Positions 25,918 to 33,878 of a stretch of 64,000 bases of DNA are shown here, one piece after another (position 1 is the stretch's first letter; each line of letters begins with the position of its first letter). The position numbers were made by a program, and so were the translations under genes. The DNA is from Firmicutes bacterium AF25-13AC. Lineage in GTDB: Bacteria > Bacillota > Clostridia > Lachnospirales > Lachnospiraceae. Location of the stretch: contig QUFP01000006.1 of assembly GCA_003478935.1 (NCBI GenBank), positions 62,001-126,000 on the forward strand, given 5' to 3'. The notes below the pieces were generated by a model. That model was not told where the DNA came from and made no database searches. It was given only the letters and a program-made list of their open reading frames with translations.

Positions 25918-26973
25918 TTACAAAATTTCATCAATTTCTGTCTGTGTCATAGGCTTAATATGTGCCAGTGTATTTCTTGCATTTCTAAGCCTTGCAATCA
26001 TTTTCCCATCTTCGAAAGCGACAGCTAGTCTCCCTAATGATACCAGATGAGACAAGACGCCAATTTCCACATCCTCGGCATCAAAAAACATTTCGCCGTA
26101 TGCACCAGTGATTGGAAGAAGTGCTTCAATTCCTTTTCTGTAGCGCTCTACGATAATGCTTCGCTGCTTTTCTATAATAGGAAATACTACCTTAATCTGC
26201 GCTTCCCACATTCGTTCCGCAATCTGCTTTTCGCTTATGTCAGGCCAAAAGGCCGTTCCATCGCTTCTAAATGTTTCTTTTTTTATTGACGCAATTGTCT
26301 TTACAGGGTCCTCTAAAAATATACGCCCTCTCTTGATACATGCGCAGGCAAGCTCTGCATCATCTGGCACAACTGATGAGACAGCCTCTGCCAGATACTG
26401 GCGAAAGCCCTCTGTCTGCTTTTGCGTGGATGCCGCAAGCATCGCAAAAAGATATGTGTCATAATGTGCTATTTCTTTCTCATAAACAAGTCTTTTGATG
26501 CTTCCGCGTTCACGAATTGGTACATCTTCTCTTGTTTCAATCAAAAATATACAGCCTTTTTTCCCTTTGCCAAGCGCCTTGCTATAGCCTTCCAGAAAAG
26601 TGTACCACTTCTTCGCCTGCGCTGCATCTGCCTGCGTTACCCAGAGGATATAATGGTTCATTATTAACTCTTCGCTTTTTGCAAGAAACTGCGCATATCC
26701 TATTCCTGGCCTATACTGCGCCCTTTTCTCCTGACGGCAATATTGATAAAACAGATATTCCCCCGGATCTTTGCCGCTATCCATAATAATTTTCAGGGAA
26801 CGGTCTGAGTTTTGCCTTTCAATTTTCGATATGACCAGATCGCTCATTGTCTCATACCACGGGACAAACTGCGGAAGCTGTAAAAACAGATGGCTGCCTG
26901 ACTGAACGGCTTCCACAATCTGATCAATGAAATGTGATGTATTTGTTATATTTTCCCACCATAGTCTATCCAT
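25918..26973 (-). CDS. Unrecognised protein with C-terminal RNxxxH (HEPN-like) motif
   Basis: A 351-residue protein that I cannot place in a named family. The N-terminal two thirds look alpha/beta with P-loop-ATPase-like spacing but no intact Walker A (SGSHLFLQLPQFVPWYETMS) and a hydrophobic strand NHYILWVTQAD. The last 90 residues are helical and end ARLRNARNTLAHIKP; RNTLAH (residues 333-338) fits the RNxxxH motif of HEPN ribonucleases. It starts 12 bases after the large STAND ATPase gene, so the two are almost certainly one operon. A tempting reading is an ATPase sensor with a HEPN effector, but the motif is short and the assignment is inference. Confidence 0.55.
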   Translation of the reverse strand: MDRLWWENITNTSHFIDQIVEAVQSGSHLFLQLPQFVPWYETMSDLVISKIERQNSDRSLKIIMDSGKDPGEYLFYQYCRQEKRAQYRPGIGYAQFLAKSEELIMNHYILWVTQADAAQAKKWYTFLEGYSKALGKGKKGCIFLIETREDVPIRERGSIKRLVYEKEIAHYDTYLFAMLAASTQKQTEGFRQYLAEAVSSVVPDDAELACACIKRGRIFLEDPVKTIASIKKETFRSDGTAFWPDISEKQIAERMWEAQIKVVFPIIEKQRSIIVERYRKGIEALLPITGAYGEMFFDAEDVEIGVLSHLVSLGRLAVAFEDGKMIARLRNARNTLAHIKPMTQTEIDEIL

Positions 26974-26985
26974 TGTTTCACCCCG

Positions 26986-28464
26986 TTATTGATTCTCCAT
27001 GTATTCAAGCAAACGGCTGTCAATTTCATCTGATGTTCCCATCATCTGGAAGAAGCTGTATCGTGAGAACAGATACTTTTCGTTTACTGTATGACGCAAA
27101 ATATTAAGCTCAAGAAGCTCCTGCATCAGTCCATTAATGACTTGTGTTTTCTGAACGGCAACCTGATTGATGCCTACGCCAATTGCCGCCTCTTTGATAT
27201 CCTCTGCCGAAAAGCCCTCACTGTCAGCTGCTGAGTTTGCATTTTGGTGATACAGATACGCCATCAAAAGTGCAATGATATAGTACATGTTATCTTCATC
27301 AAGCTTAAGCGTGATCTCAAACTTTTCACGGATCTGATTCATAAAGGATGGATCTGAGAGCACCTTTTTAATATGCTTTTGTGTAACCTCATAGGCTGGT
27401 GTATTACCTTCATCATATCCGGCATAATCATCCTTTTTCATTGCTTCAATTAAATTCGCACAATAAAGCTGAATCAATCCTGGAAAATAATTGGTGCTTG
27501 CTAAAATAAGTGATATCAGCGCCTGACGCTCCTTTGGAAAACGAAATCCCAGACAATAAAGCGGCTCCTCGAGAAGCTGTCTGGCATCCTTTGTGTGAAA
27601 CGGTCTGATCGTAATCGAGCTCAAATGCGTAATCACACTATTATTAGACAATGCTGCATCGCGCTTAAAACGCACAATATTATGAAGACCTGCAATAACA
27701 AACTTAAAGCGGTCCATTCCAATATTTTGAATCTCTTTTAGAGCATCAAACGGTTTGAAATTTACTTCTGTACAGCTCTCGATAAATGTGTCTGCCTCAT
27801 CTAACAAAAGTAACAGATAAGGAATACGTTCCTCTTTATCGTCAAGCAGCCTTTTTTTGATTGCCCTTGCTAGTACATCCCAGTCTGTCGTATCAATTTC
27901 TTCTTTTAGAACACCAGCATCATACAGCTCACAGCAAATCTTTTTAGCTGCTCGTTCATAATCCATGCCCTTGATTTCAATGTAAACTGCACGGTTATTG
28001 TTTTCATCAAAATCAATATCCATTTTTGCCTTTTTTAAAAGTGCCGACTTTCCAAGCTGACGTCCGCCATAAACAATATTTACACCGGAAGGTGATTCGA
28101 TTTTTTCAAGCTCTTCCTGTCTTCCGATAAATATCTCCGGAGGCATTACCTTTGAAGAATCCCACACATACGGCTGACAATATGAAAACGGCATCATAAC
28201 AGACATCAATATCTGATTGATAAACTGCACACTATAATTGTTTACTAAGAACATTAATAATACGCGGTCAATGACTGCAAAGACCTTATCACTAAAGCTC
28301 GCCTTTATTTTTTTTGCAAATAATCTTCTGTCTGGAAGTGACAGCGCATAATCAAGAAGAACTAGTGTATTTTTGCTGTTTCCGATATTTTTTAATTCTT
28401 CAATCAGGCGGTCTGCATCATACTTTCCAAACAGGCATGCAACGCGAAAGCCTCTGTCTGCGCC
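26986..28464 (-). CDS. STAND-type P-loop ATPase, C-terminal part of a very large protein
   Basis: The ATPase portion of a large protein. It has Walker A GGRQLGKSALL and Walker B LLLLLDEADTF, preceded by the lead-in MPPEIFIGRQEELEKI and followed by winged-helix-like segments (HIKKVLSDPSFMNQIREKF), the pattern of STAND/ORC-like switch ATPases. The first ATG is at 28254, but the frame stays open to 28491 with protein-like sequence (GFRVACLFGKYDADRLIEEL) and contains no ATG, GTG or TTG before 28254. It therefore continues the upstream ORF across a one-base loss near 28461-28464. It is followed 12 bases later by the RNxxxH protein. Confidence 0.75.
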   Translation of the reverse strand, partial: GADRGFRVACLFGKYDADRLIEELKNIGNSKNTLVLLDYALSLPDRRLFAKKIKASFSDKVFAVIDRVLLMFLVNNYSVQFINQILMSVMMPFSYCQPYVWDSSKVMPPEIFIGRQEELEKIESPSGVNIVYGGRQLGKSALLKKAKMDIDFDENNNRAVYIEIKGMDYERAAKKICCELYDAGVLKEEIDTTDWDVLARAIKKRLLDDKEERIPYLLLLLDEADTFIESCTEVNFKPFDALKEIQNIGMDRFKFVIAGLHNIVRFKRDAALSNNSVITHLSSITIRPFHTKDARQLLEEPLYCLGFRFPKERQALISLILASTNYFPGLIQLYCANLIEAMKKDDYAGYDEGNTPAYEVTQKHIKKVLSDPSFMNQIREKFEITLKLDEDNMYYIIALLMAYLYHQNANSAADSEGFSAEDIKEAAIGVGINQVAVQKTQVINGLMQELLELNILRHTVNEKYLFSRYSFFQMMGTSDEIDSRLLEYMENQ

Positions 28465-30080
28465 TTCGATCCAAATGCAGCAATCGGATGCTTATAGTTT
28501 GCTTTTCTTCCTACTACAGCAGGAATCGTAACCATATAGTTTTCAATCCTTCCAAGCTTTGCCTGCTCCTTTACCTGTGCGTCTAAAAAGCCAAGCGCCT
28601 CAAGAAGAGCTGTCAGCTTATACTGTCCCAAAGCCTGTCCGTTATTCATCCAGTTGTCAATAAGGCGTTTTGCCCACTTTTCATCCTTGTTATGAATCCG
28701 CACAACTGCCAGATCACTAAGACTCTTGCTGCTGTTAGCAACTGCCTTATAATTATAGTCATACTCTTCAATAAATTTTGCCAGATAATCAGTGCCGCGA
28801 ATTTCCCGCTCCTCATCTGTCTCTTCACTATTAATCTTTGACAAAAGATCCTCTGCCACTGTATAGTTTTGACATTCGATCATGCTTTTTATTGCGGCAA
28901 TGCGCTTTTTGCGGCACTCATCTAACGTGTCGTTATTCTCGATTCCTTCCACCTCGCGAAGGAGTGCCTCTCCGCGCACCTTTGCGTCCTCGTGAAGTTT
29001 TTTCTCGTACTCCTCCAGGATTCGTTTGAAGAAGCCATAATTTTTCGTCTCATCAGCATAAGCAAACCACTCATTTGCGATCTTCTGAATTTTTTCTTTC
29101 TTATTTTCCTTTGTCTCTTCAATCTGTCCATAGCTTTGCGCCAACTCCAGATTTTCAATAAAGTTATTAAGACGGATTTGGGCATCCTTTCCAGCCTGCT
29201 CCTTAGATGCCTGAATATTGTATTCTTCTGTTGCATTTCTATTTTTTTGCATATAATCTAAAATCTGTTCTGCTGCTCCGTAGTCGTCTCCATATTCCTT
29301 GAAAATATGCTCAAGCTTTTCCTCAAAACTTAAAAGCTCAAGCTTAGAATGACGCAAAATACGAGCCGGAAGTGACAATTTCTCAAAATCAGCAAAATTT
29401 CCCCGCTTATCTGGGAAATATTCCTCGTCTAAAAGTACATCGCTTCCTCTTAAAAAATCTATGTAAAAATATTTGTGAGACTCTTCCTTGTATCTGCCAT
29501 CCAATCTTGCCAGAAGCTCTTTTATTGTCTGCGCTAACACAGCTTTTCCTGCCTGCACATAAATATCTTCTGCTGTTTCCTTCTTTTGAACGATTTTTTC
29601 AGCAGCTTTTAATTCTGCTCTAAGATCACTTTTTATCTCACGGTAGCGCTTTTCACCTGCATCATTTTCAGAATGGCTGCGTCCAGATGCCAGATCAATC
29701 CACTCACATGTAATCCCAATAACCTTTTCCATAGCATTTGTCAGGTTATTTCTAAGGTCGCTCATAAGATTGCTAGTCTTAAATTTGGTTCCTCCATTCG
29801 TCTTTGATTTATCCCAACAGTCATTAATATAGTTTCCTAACTTTTCACGGTTAAGATTTGAATATTCGGCTGTACAGCCATCACTAATAAAATTAATAAG
29901 CAAATTTACACGAAACAGACTCGCATACTCGTATTCACCATTCATGATTGCCTGAAGATACGATGCCATCTCACCATCCTCAGCAAAAACTAATTTCCAT
30001 GTATCAACAAAGCGCTTTACATTTTTATGATTTTTAGGCTGACCAAGCACATACGACTCATAATATCCCTTTGCACGCAC
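28404..30080 (-). CDS. Middle part of the large STAND protein (helical)
   Basis: Encodes up to 558 residues, mainly alpha-helical and charged (EYNIQASKEQAGKD, KIQKIANEWFAYADETK), without a motif I recognise. Its last about 19 codons (after AAFGSKA) are probably out-of-frame read-through past the lost base near 28461-28464; the true sequence passes into the P-loop segment. The only start is a GTG at 30080 with no ribosome site, 11 bases after the stop of the preceding ORF, and shifting frame once near 30095 joins the two (DAG to ENLAVRAKGYYESY). I read it as the central helical region linking sensor and ATPase parts. Confidence 0.6.
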   Translation of the reverse strand: MRAKGYYESYVLGQPKNHKNVKRFVDTWKLVFAEDGEMASYLQAIMNGEYEYASLFRVNLLINFISDGCTAEYSNLNREKLGNYINDCWDKSKTNGGTKFKTSNLMSDLRNNLTNAMEKVIGITCEWIDLASGRSHSENDAGEKRYREIKSDLRAELKAAEKIVQKKETAEDIYVQAGKAVLAQTIKELLARLDGRYKEESHKYFYIDFLRGSDVLLDEEYFPDKRGNFADFEKLSLPARILRHSKLELLSFEEKLEHIFKEYGDDYGAAEQILDYMQKNRNATEEYNIQASKEQAGKDAQIRLNNFIENLELAQSYGQIEETKENKKEKIQKIANEWFAYADETKNYGFFKRILEEYEKKLHEDAKVRGEALLREVEGIENNDTLDECRKKRIAAIKSMIECQNYTVAEDLLSKINSEETDEEREIRGTDYLAKFIEEYDYNYKAVANSSKSLSDLAVVRIHNKDEKWAKRLIDNWMNNGQALGQYKLTALLEALGFLDAQVKEQAKLGRIENYMVTIPAVVGRKANYKHPIAAFGSKAQTEAFALHACLESMMQTA

Positions 30081-30091
30081 TGCCAGATTTT

Positions 30092-32296
30092 CTAGCCGGC
30101 GTCAATTTTCATCTGATCTCTTAGGCGATAATCGGCGTAGCAATCAATTCCCTTATGGAATTTTCCCTTAAACTGCACCATGCGATATGCTGCGCTCATC
30201 AGCTCAGGATAAGCCTGTGTCATAGGAATACTCTTCATGTTCTCGTATAATGCCTTCATTTCATAATCATATTCAATATGATTCATAAAGAAATTGCGAA
30301 GGCAGGTAGACAGCATAAGATAATTTGTCAATATATCCTCATTCTGCGGATACATTGCAAAGATTTTATGAGAATCATAGGAGCATCTCATTTTAGGATC
30401 ATTGACTGCGTAAGCTAACTGCTCATACAGCATTTTATATTGTTCATTTGTATCCTTTACAGCATCGAGATAAGCTGTAGCACAGTAAGTTTTTTCTTCC
30501 ACAATCATCATGCAGGCATTTTGTATTTCATCTTTTGAAGAGTCTGCTGACTGATCTGGTAATTGATCTTCAAATTGATTTTCTGGCTGACACTCTAACT
30601 GATCTTTCGATTGACTTTCCAGCTTACTTTTCAGCTCACCTTCTAACTGATCTTCTGATTTATTCTCTGCTTTGTTTTCTACTTTACTCTCTGCCTTACT
30701 TTCTGCTTTGTTTTCTGCTTTACTCTCTGCCTTATTTTCTACTTTACTCTCTAATTTTACTGATTGATTTTCCTTCTTTTCTAACAGCTTCTTTGGAGAA
30801 AACGGATCATTTGACACATACTCAAAATATTCGTTTTTTAGCAAATCGTAGCAGATTACACACTTTGGATCAAATGTCATTTCTTTTACTACATAATCGG
30901 CATTGCAAACTGCATAATCCCTGTTTAGTCCGGCAACAATAACGTAATCAGTGCCATAATTTACGCTCTCTCGAATATTTTCAAGAAGAATCTCTTCATC
31001 CTTACTTCCCTTTAAGCTCCAAAAAATACCAATCATAATTATGGAAGATGTATCCTTTAATACAACCACAAAACACTCATCAAAAACTGCTTCCTTCATT
31101 GAGGTATTTGGCTGAATAATCTCATAAAATGTATTCAGCAAACGCAGATAAGCAATCCTTGCAAACGCTGCATTGACAGATTCCTCATCCACATCAAGAT
31201 TCATTTCATTTTTTGCCTGATTATCATAAACAATACCTTTTATTTTTAAATAATTGCGTGCTTCTCTTGACTGCATTACTTTCCATGCCTTTGCTGAAAG
31301 GGAATAAAAAGAATCCAATCCAGGAATTTTATAAATTCTGATATATCCTTTTTCAAATAAGTAGCGAAATGACATTTCAAGTGTGATCATGGATTTCTTC
31401 GTTGCGAGTGCCAGAAACTGAATGGAAAGCACACCAAACGTATCAAGACATGTTAAAACCAATCCATTTTCCGTTGCAAACTTTGCACGAATTTCGTTTA
31501 AAAAGCTCTTTGTTCCAACTTTTTTCTCTTCTTTTCCTTTTTCAATCTCAAGTGTATAGCAAGCCACATCCTCATCACGAATAAATGGAAGCTGCTTTGC
31601 TGCTGCAATCTCTGATAGAAGCTGCGCATCTTCAACTGCTTCGTTATCTTTCGCAGGCTTATCGTTACTTTCTTCCACTACAATGTCAGTCTGATCGCTT
31701 TCATTTGATGCTTCTTTAATCGTTCTTGCCACAAATGCCTTTCCAAGCAGCTGATTATCAAATACAGACGACAGTTCCAGAATATATGCTATAACTTTGG
31801 CGCTGTCTGTCTCATCAAGTGCCTGCATGAATGTACTGTAAGCATCTAATTTTTTCTCTATCTTTTCATCTGACGGTGCTTTTTCATATGCATCCAGTAA
31901 TTCCTTAAGATCATTCTTATATGATGAAATATGCTCGTTTGTATCTGGATCTAGCGACTGCAGGGACTTAAAACGCTTATACGCAAGCCTTCTCTCCTCT
32001 TTCTCAATCAGCTGCAACTGTTCTGTTAAAACATGCTTTGCCTCTGACATAGAAGATTCCATAAGATTTTTTATCCCTGTCTCGCCACAAATATTTGTAT
32101 AATTTTTTGTCTCTTCCCGCAATTCTTTTAATTTATTCTCAAGTTTTGACGCGATTTCATCTGAAAGTAATTTTTGCTGTTTAATTGACTTTGCTGCTTC
32201 ATCCATATCCTGCTGTACTTCTGTCATACAGCATAACAAACGCTCTGCACATGCCAGCAGATTTTTGATTTGATTTTTCTGTTCTTTTTGAGTCAT
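30092..32296 (-). CDS. N-terminal part of the large STAND protein (coiled coil, winged helix, charged repeats)
   Basis: A 734-residue ORF without a recognised family. Residues 1-110 are coiled-coil-like (LSDEIASKLENKLKELREET). About 270-345 resemble a winged helix (TLEMSFRYLFEKGYIRIYKI). About 385-490 look alpha/beta (ECFVVVLKDTSSIIMIGIFW, NYGTDYVIVAGLNRDY). Then comes a Glu/Ser/Lys/Asn/Gln tetrapeptide-repeat linker (about 520-610) and a helical end. The start at 32296 has AAAGGAGG 8 bases upstream; an in-frame GTG at 32302 overlaps it. Probably the start of a gene reaching to 26986 (about 1,770 residues). The 171 bases upstream hold no feature I recognise apart from AT-rich possible promoter sequence. 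Confidence 0.6.
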   Translation of the reverse strand: MTQKEQKNQIKNLLACAERLLCCMTEVQQDMDEAAKSIKQQKLLSDEIASKLENKLKELREETKNYTNICGETGIKNLMESSMSEAKHVLTEQLQLIEKEERRLAYKRFKSLQSLDPDTNEHISSYKNDLKELLDAYEKAPSDEKIEKKLDAYSTFMQALDETDSAKVIAYILELSSVFDNQLLGKAFVARTIKEASNESDQTDIVVEESNDKPAKDNEAVEDAQLLSEIAAAKQLPFIRDEDVACYTLEIEKGKEEKKVGTKSFLNEIRAKFATENGLVLTCLDTFGVLSIQFLALATKKSMITLEMSFRYLFEKGYIRIYKIPGLDSFYSLSAKAWKVMQSREARNYLKIKGIVYDNQAKNEMNLDVDEESVNAAFARIAYLRLLNTFYEIIQPNTSMKEAVFDECFVVVLKDTSSIIMIGIFWSLKGSKDEEILLENIRESVNYGTDYVIVAGLNRDYAVCNADYVVKEMTFDPKCVICYDLLKNEYFEYVSNDPFSPKKLLEKKENQSVKLESKVENKAESKAENKAESKAESKVENKAENKSEDQLEGELKSKLESQSKDQLECQPENQFEDQLPDQSADSSKDEIQNACMMIVEEKTYCATAYLDAVKDTNEQYKMLYEQLAYAVNDPKMRCSYDSHKIFAMYPQNEDILTNYLMLSTCLRNFFMNHIEYDYEMKALYENMKSIPMTQAYPELMSAAYRMVQFKGKFHKGIDCYADYRLRDQMKIDAG
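30655..30760 (-). repeat. 12-bp tandem repeats encoding ESKA/ENKA units
   Basis: Imperfect 12-base units (GAGAGTAAAGTA, GAAAACAAAGCA) repeat within the coding sequence, giving Glu-Ser/Asn-Lys-Ala/Val tetrapeptides. Such runs expand and contract by slippage, and here form a flexible linker. Confidence 0.75.
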
Positions 32297-32473
32297 TCGC
32301 ACATCCTCCTTTAAAATATCGTGTGGTTTTTGTTCAAATCGCCACCATCATATGACTATTTTACCACAGGATTCATGCAAAAGCTACTTTTTTGCAGGGT
32401 TTAAACCAAAAAATTTGCCTGCCTAATCTCTTTTGATGCACATCAGCTTTTCTCATCATATATTAAAATATCA

Positions 32474-33184
32474 TCAACCTTTTTTCTTTGCCCTTGCTGC
32501 TTTTAGTATATCAGTAAGATTATCTCCATTGAGAACATCTGGATAGTTATCCTCGAATTCTATTAGGATATCTTTGTTCGTCTTTTCATCTTCTCTAACT
32601 TTTGCATACAGTTGTGTCAAATCAGGATTTTGATATACTGTCTCAATAAAAGTTCGAGATTCTTCAGATAACTTATCATATCCGCCATAAAGTTTTTCTG
32701 CTGCTTTTTTTATATCTTCAAGGCAAATCTGTTGTTGTGATTTTTCTTGTTCCAACAAAATTCCAACAACATCTGACAAATCGTTCTTATACTGTCTTCC
32801 AGCCATCAATTTCATGACAACCAAATATTCAGCTGAAACCGTTCGTATTCTCAAAACATTTGAAAATGTCTTATAATATTTAGAGTACTGAATTAACTTT
32901 GGCGTATAGGATGTTGTTTTCATGAAGTCTGTATTTAGCCAGCCATTTGGAAGCCCCATGCGATCACCAACACTATTAATTGCATCCTTCATCGACGATG
33001 ATGCTTGAATAATCGCATCCATATCATATGTCATCTCGCGAAATCCGTAATTAATTAGTACTGATGCTCCACCGATCAAAATAATCTCAGCTGGCATTTT
33101 GTTGCCATTTATCTTACGAAATTCTTTTGCTAGTTCTTTTAAATAGCTATCCAAGTTTTCCTTTGTAAAAAAAACTTCAGGCAA
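32474..33184 (-). CDS. Nucleotidyltransferase-fold protein (DUF6036/AbiEii-like), probable toxin
   Basis: A 236-residue protein whose N-terminus carries an NTase-like core: PAEIILIGGASVLINYG (about 31-47) and TYDMDAII (about 52-59), the GG...DxD layout of DNA polymerase beta-type nucleotidyltransferases. This look is shared by DUF6036 and AbiEii toxins, which modify tRNA or nucleotides. It overlaps the XRE gene by 8 bases and follows it on the same strand, the usual antitoxin-toxin order. Activity and target are not shown by the sequence. Confidence 0.75.
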   Translation of the reverse strand: MPEVFFTKENLDSYLKELAKEFRKINGNKMPAEIILIGGASVLINYGFREMTYDMDAIIQASSSMKDAINSVGDRMGLPNGWLNTDFMKTTSYTPKLIQYSKYYKTFSNVLRIRTVSAEYLVVMKLMAGRQYKNDLSDVVGILLEQEKSQQQICLEDIKKAAEKLYGGYDKLSEESRTFIETVYQNPDLTQLYAKVREDEKTNKDILIEFEDNYPDVLNGDNLTDILKAARAKKKG

Positions 33185-33773
33185 GATTTCTCACCTCACT
33201 TTCTACAATATTAAATCTCATAAACTCTGGAATTGCATTCTTTATAGCCTCAATTTTAACCTCATCACTATGCATGACTGCAGCCTGAATTAGCACACTT
33301 GAGGGATATAAAATTGTCGCAAGCTTATGTTTTCGAATATCATTGTAATTCGTACATATTGGCAAATCATTAATTTTAGAGAGATAATCAACCATTCCCA
33401 GTAAATATAGTGATTCTGGATACCATGCTTTTTCATATAAATTTCGAATTGTATTCTTTTCAAGTGTATCAATGATAAAATCAATATCTCCCATATCTTT
33501 TACATGATGGCATGTGTTGCTCTTGAATGTTTCAAATGAACTGCGATATTCTTGATTTTTATCATTTTCCTTTGCTTGCTCATCTGCTTCTAACAACAAA
33601 TCCACCGTGACATTTAATGTTTTTGCAATTCTGTATAGGGTTCCAGCAGCACATTTTTTCATTGTCGTCTTTCGGCTACAGATATCAGATATTGTTGCCT
33701 GTGCGACTCCGCTTTCCTTACTTAACTTATATTGACTCATTTTTGCATCACGAAGAAGATCATCAATAATCAT
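33177..33773 (-). CDS. XRE-family HTH regulator, probable antitoxin
   Basis: A 198-residue protein with an N-terminal Cro/CI-type helix-turn-helix (about 8-62: MSQYKLSKESGVAQATISDI, LYRIAKTLNVTVDLLLEADE) and a helical C-terminal domain that probably contacts the partner NTase. I chose the ATG at 33773; GGGG lies 10 bases upstream, and the longer reading from 33839 would cover the promoter. The promoter spacer contains TCGG-GATA-CCGA, a likely site for autorepression. Confidence 0.8.
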   Translation of the reverse strand: MIIDDLLRDAKMSQYKLSKESGVAQATISDICSRKTTMKKCAAGTLYRIAKTLNVTVDLLLEADEQAKENDKNQEYRSSFETFKSNTCHHVKDMGDIDFIIDTLEKNTIRNLYEKAWYPESLYLLGMVDYLSKINDLPICTNYNDIRKHKLATILYPSSVLIQAAVMHSDEVKIEAIKNAIPEFMRFNIVESEVRNLA

Positions 33774-33806
33774 AGGTTCTGTTCCCCTTTCGTCTTTGTT
33801 ATCTAT

Positions 33807-33835
33807 AGTATATCGGTATCCCGAAGTATTGTCAA
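33807..33835 (-). promoter_or_regulatory. Promoter of the XRE-NTase pair with operator in the spacer
   Basis: On the minus strand a consensus TTGACA, 17 bases, TATACT. The spacer holds the inverted repeat TCGG-GATA-CCGA, well placed for autorepression by the XRE protein. Confidence 0.75.
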
Positions 33836-33837
33836 GC

Positions 33838-33871
33838 AAAAAAGGCAGCCTACCTTTTTAGATAAGCTGCC
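33838..33871 (-). terminator. Terminator after the CorC-like gene
   Basis: On the minus strand GGCAGC/GCTGCC with an inner weak stem is followed by six T, 8 bases after the stop codon. Confidence 0.8.
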
Positions 33872-33878
33872 AATGCAT

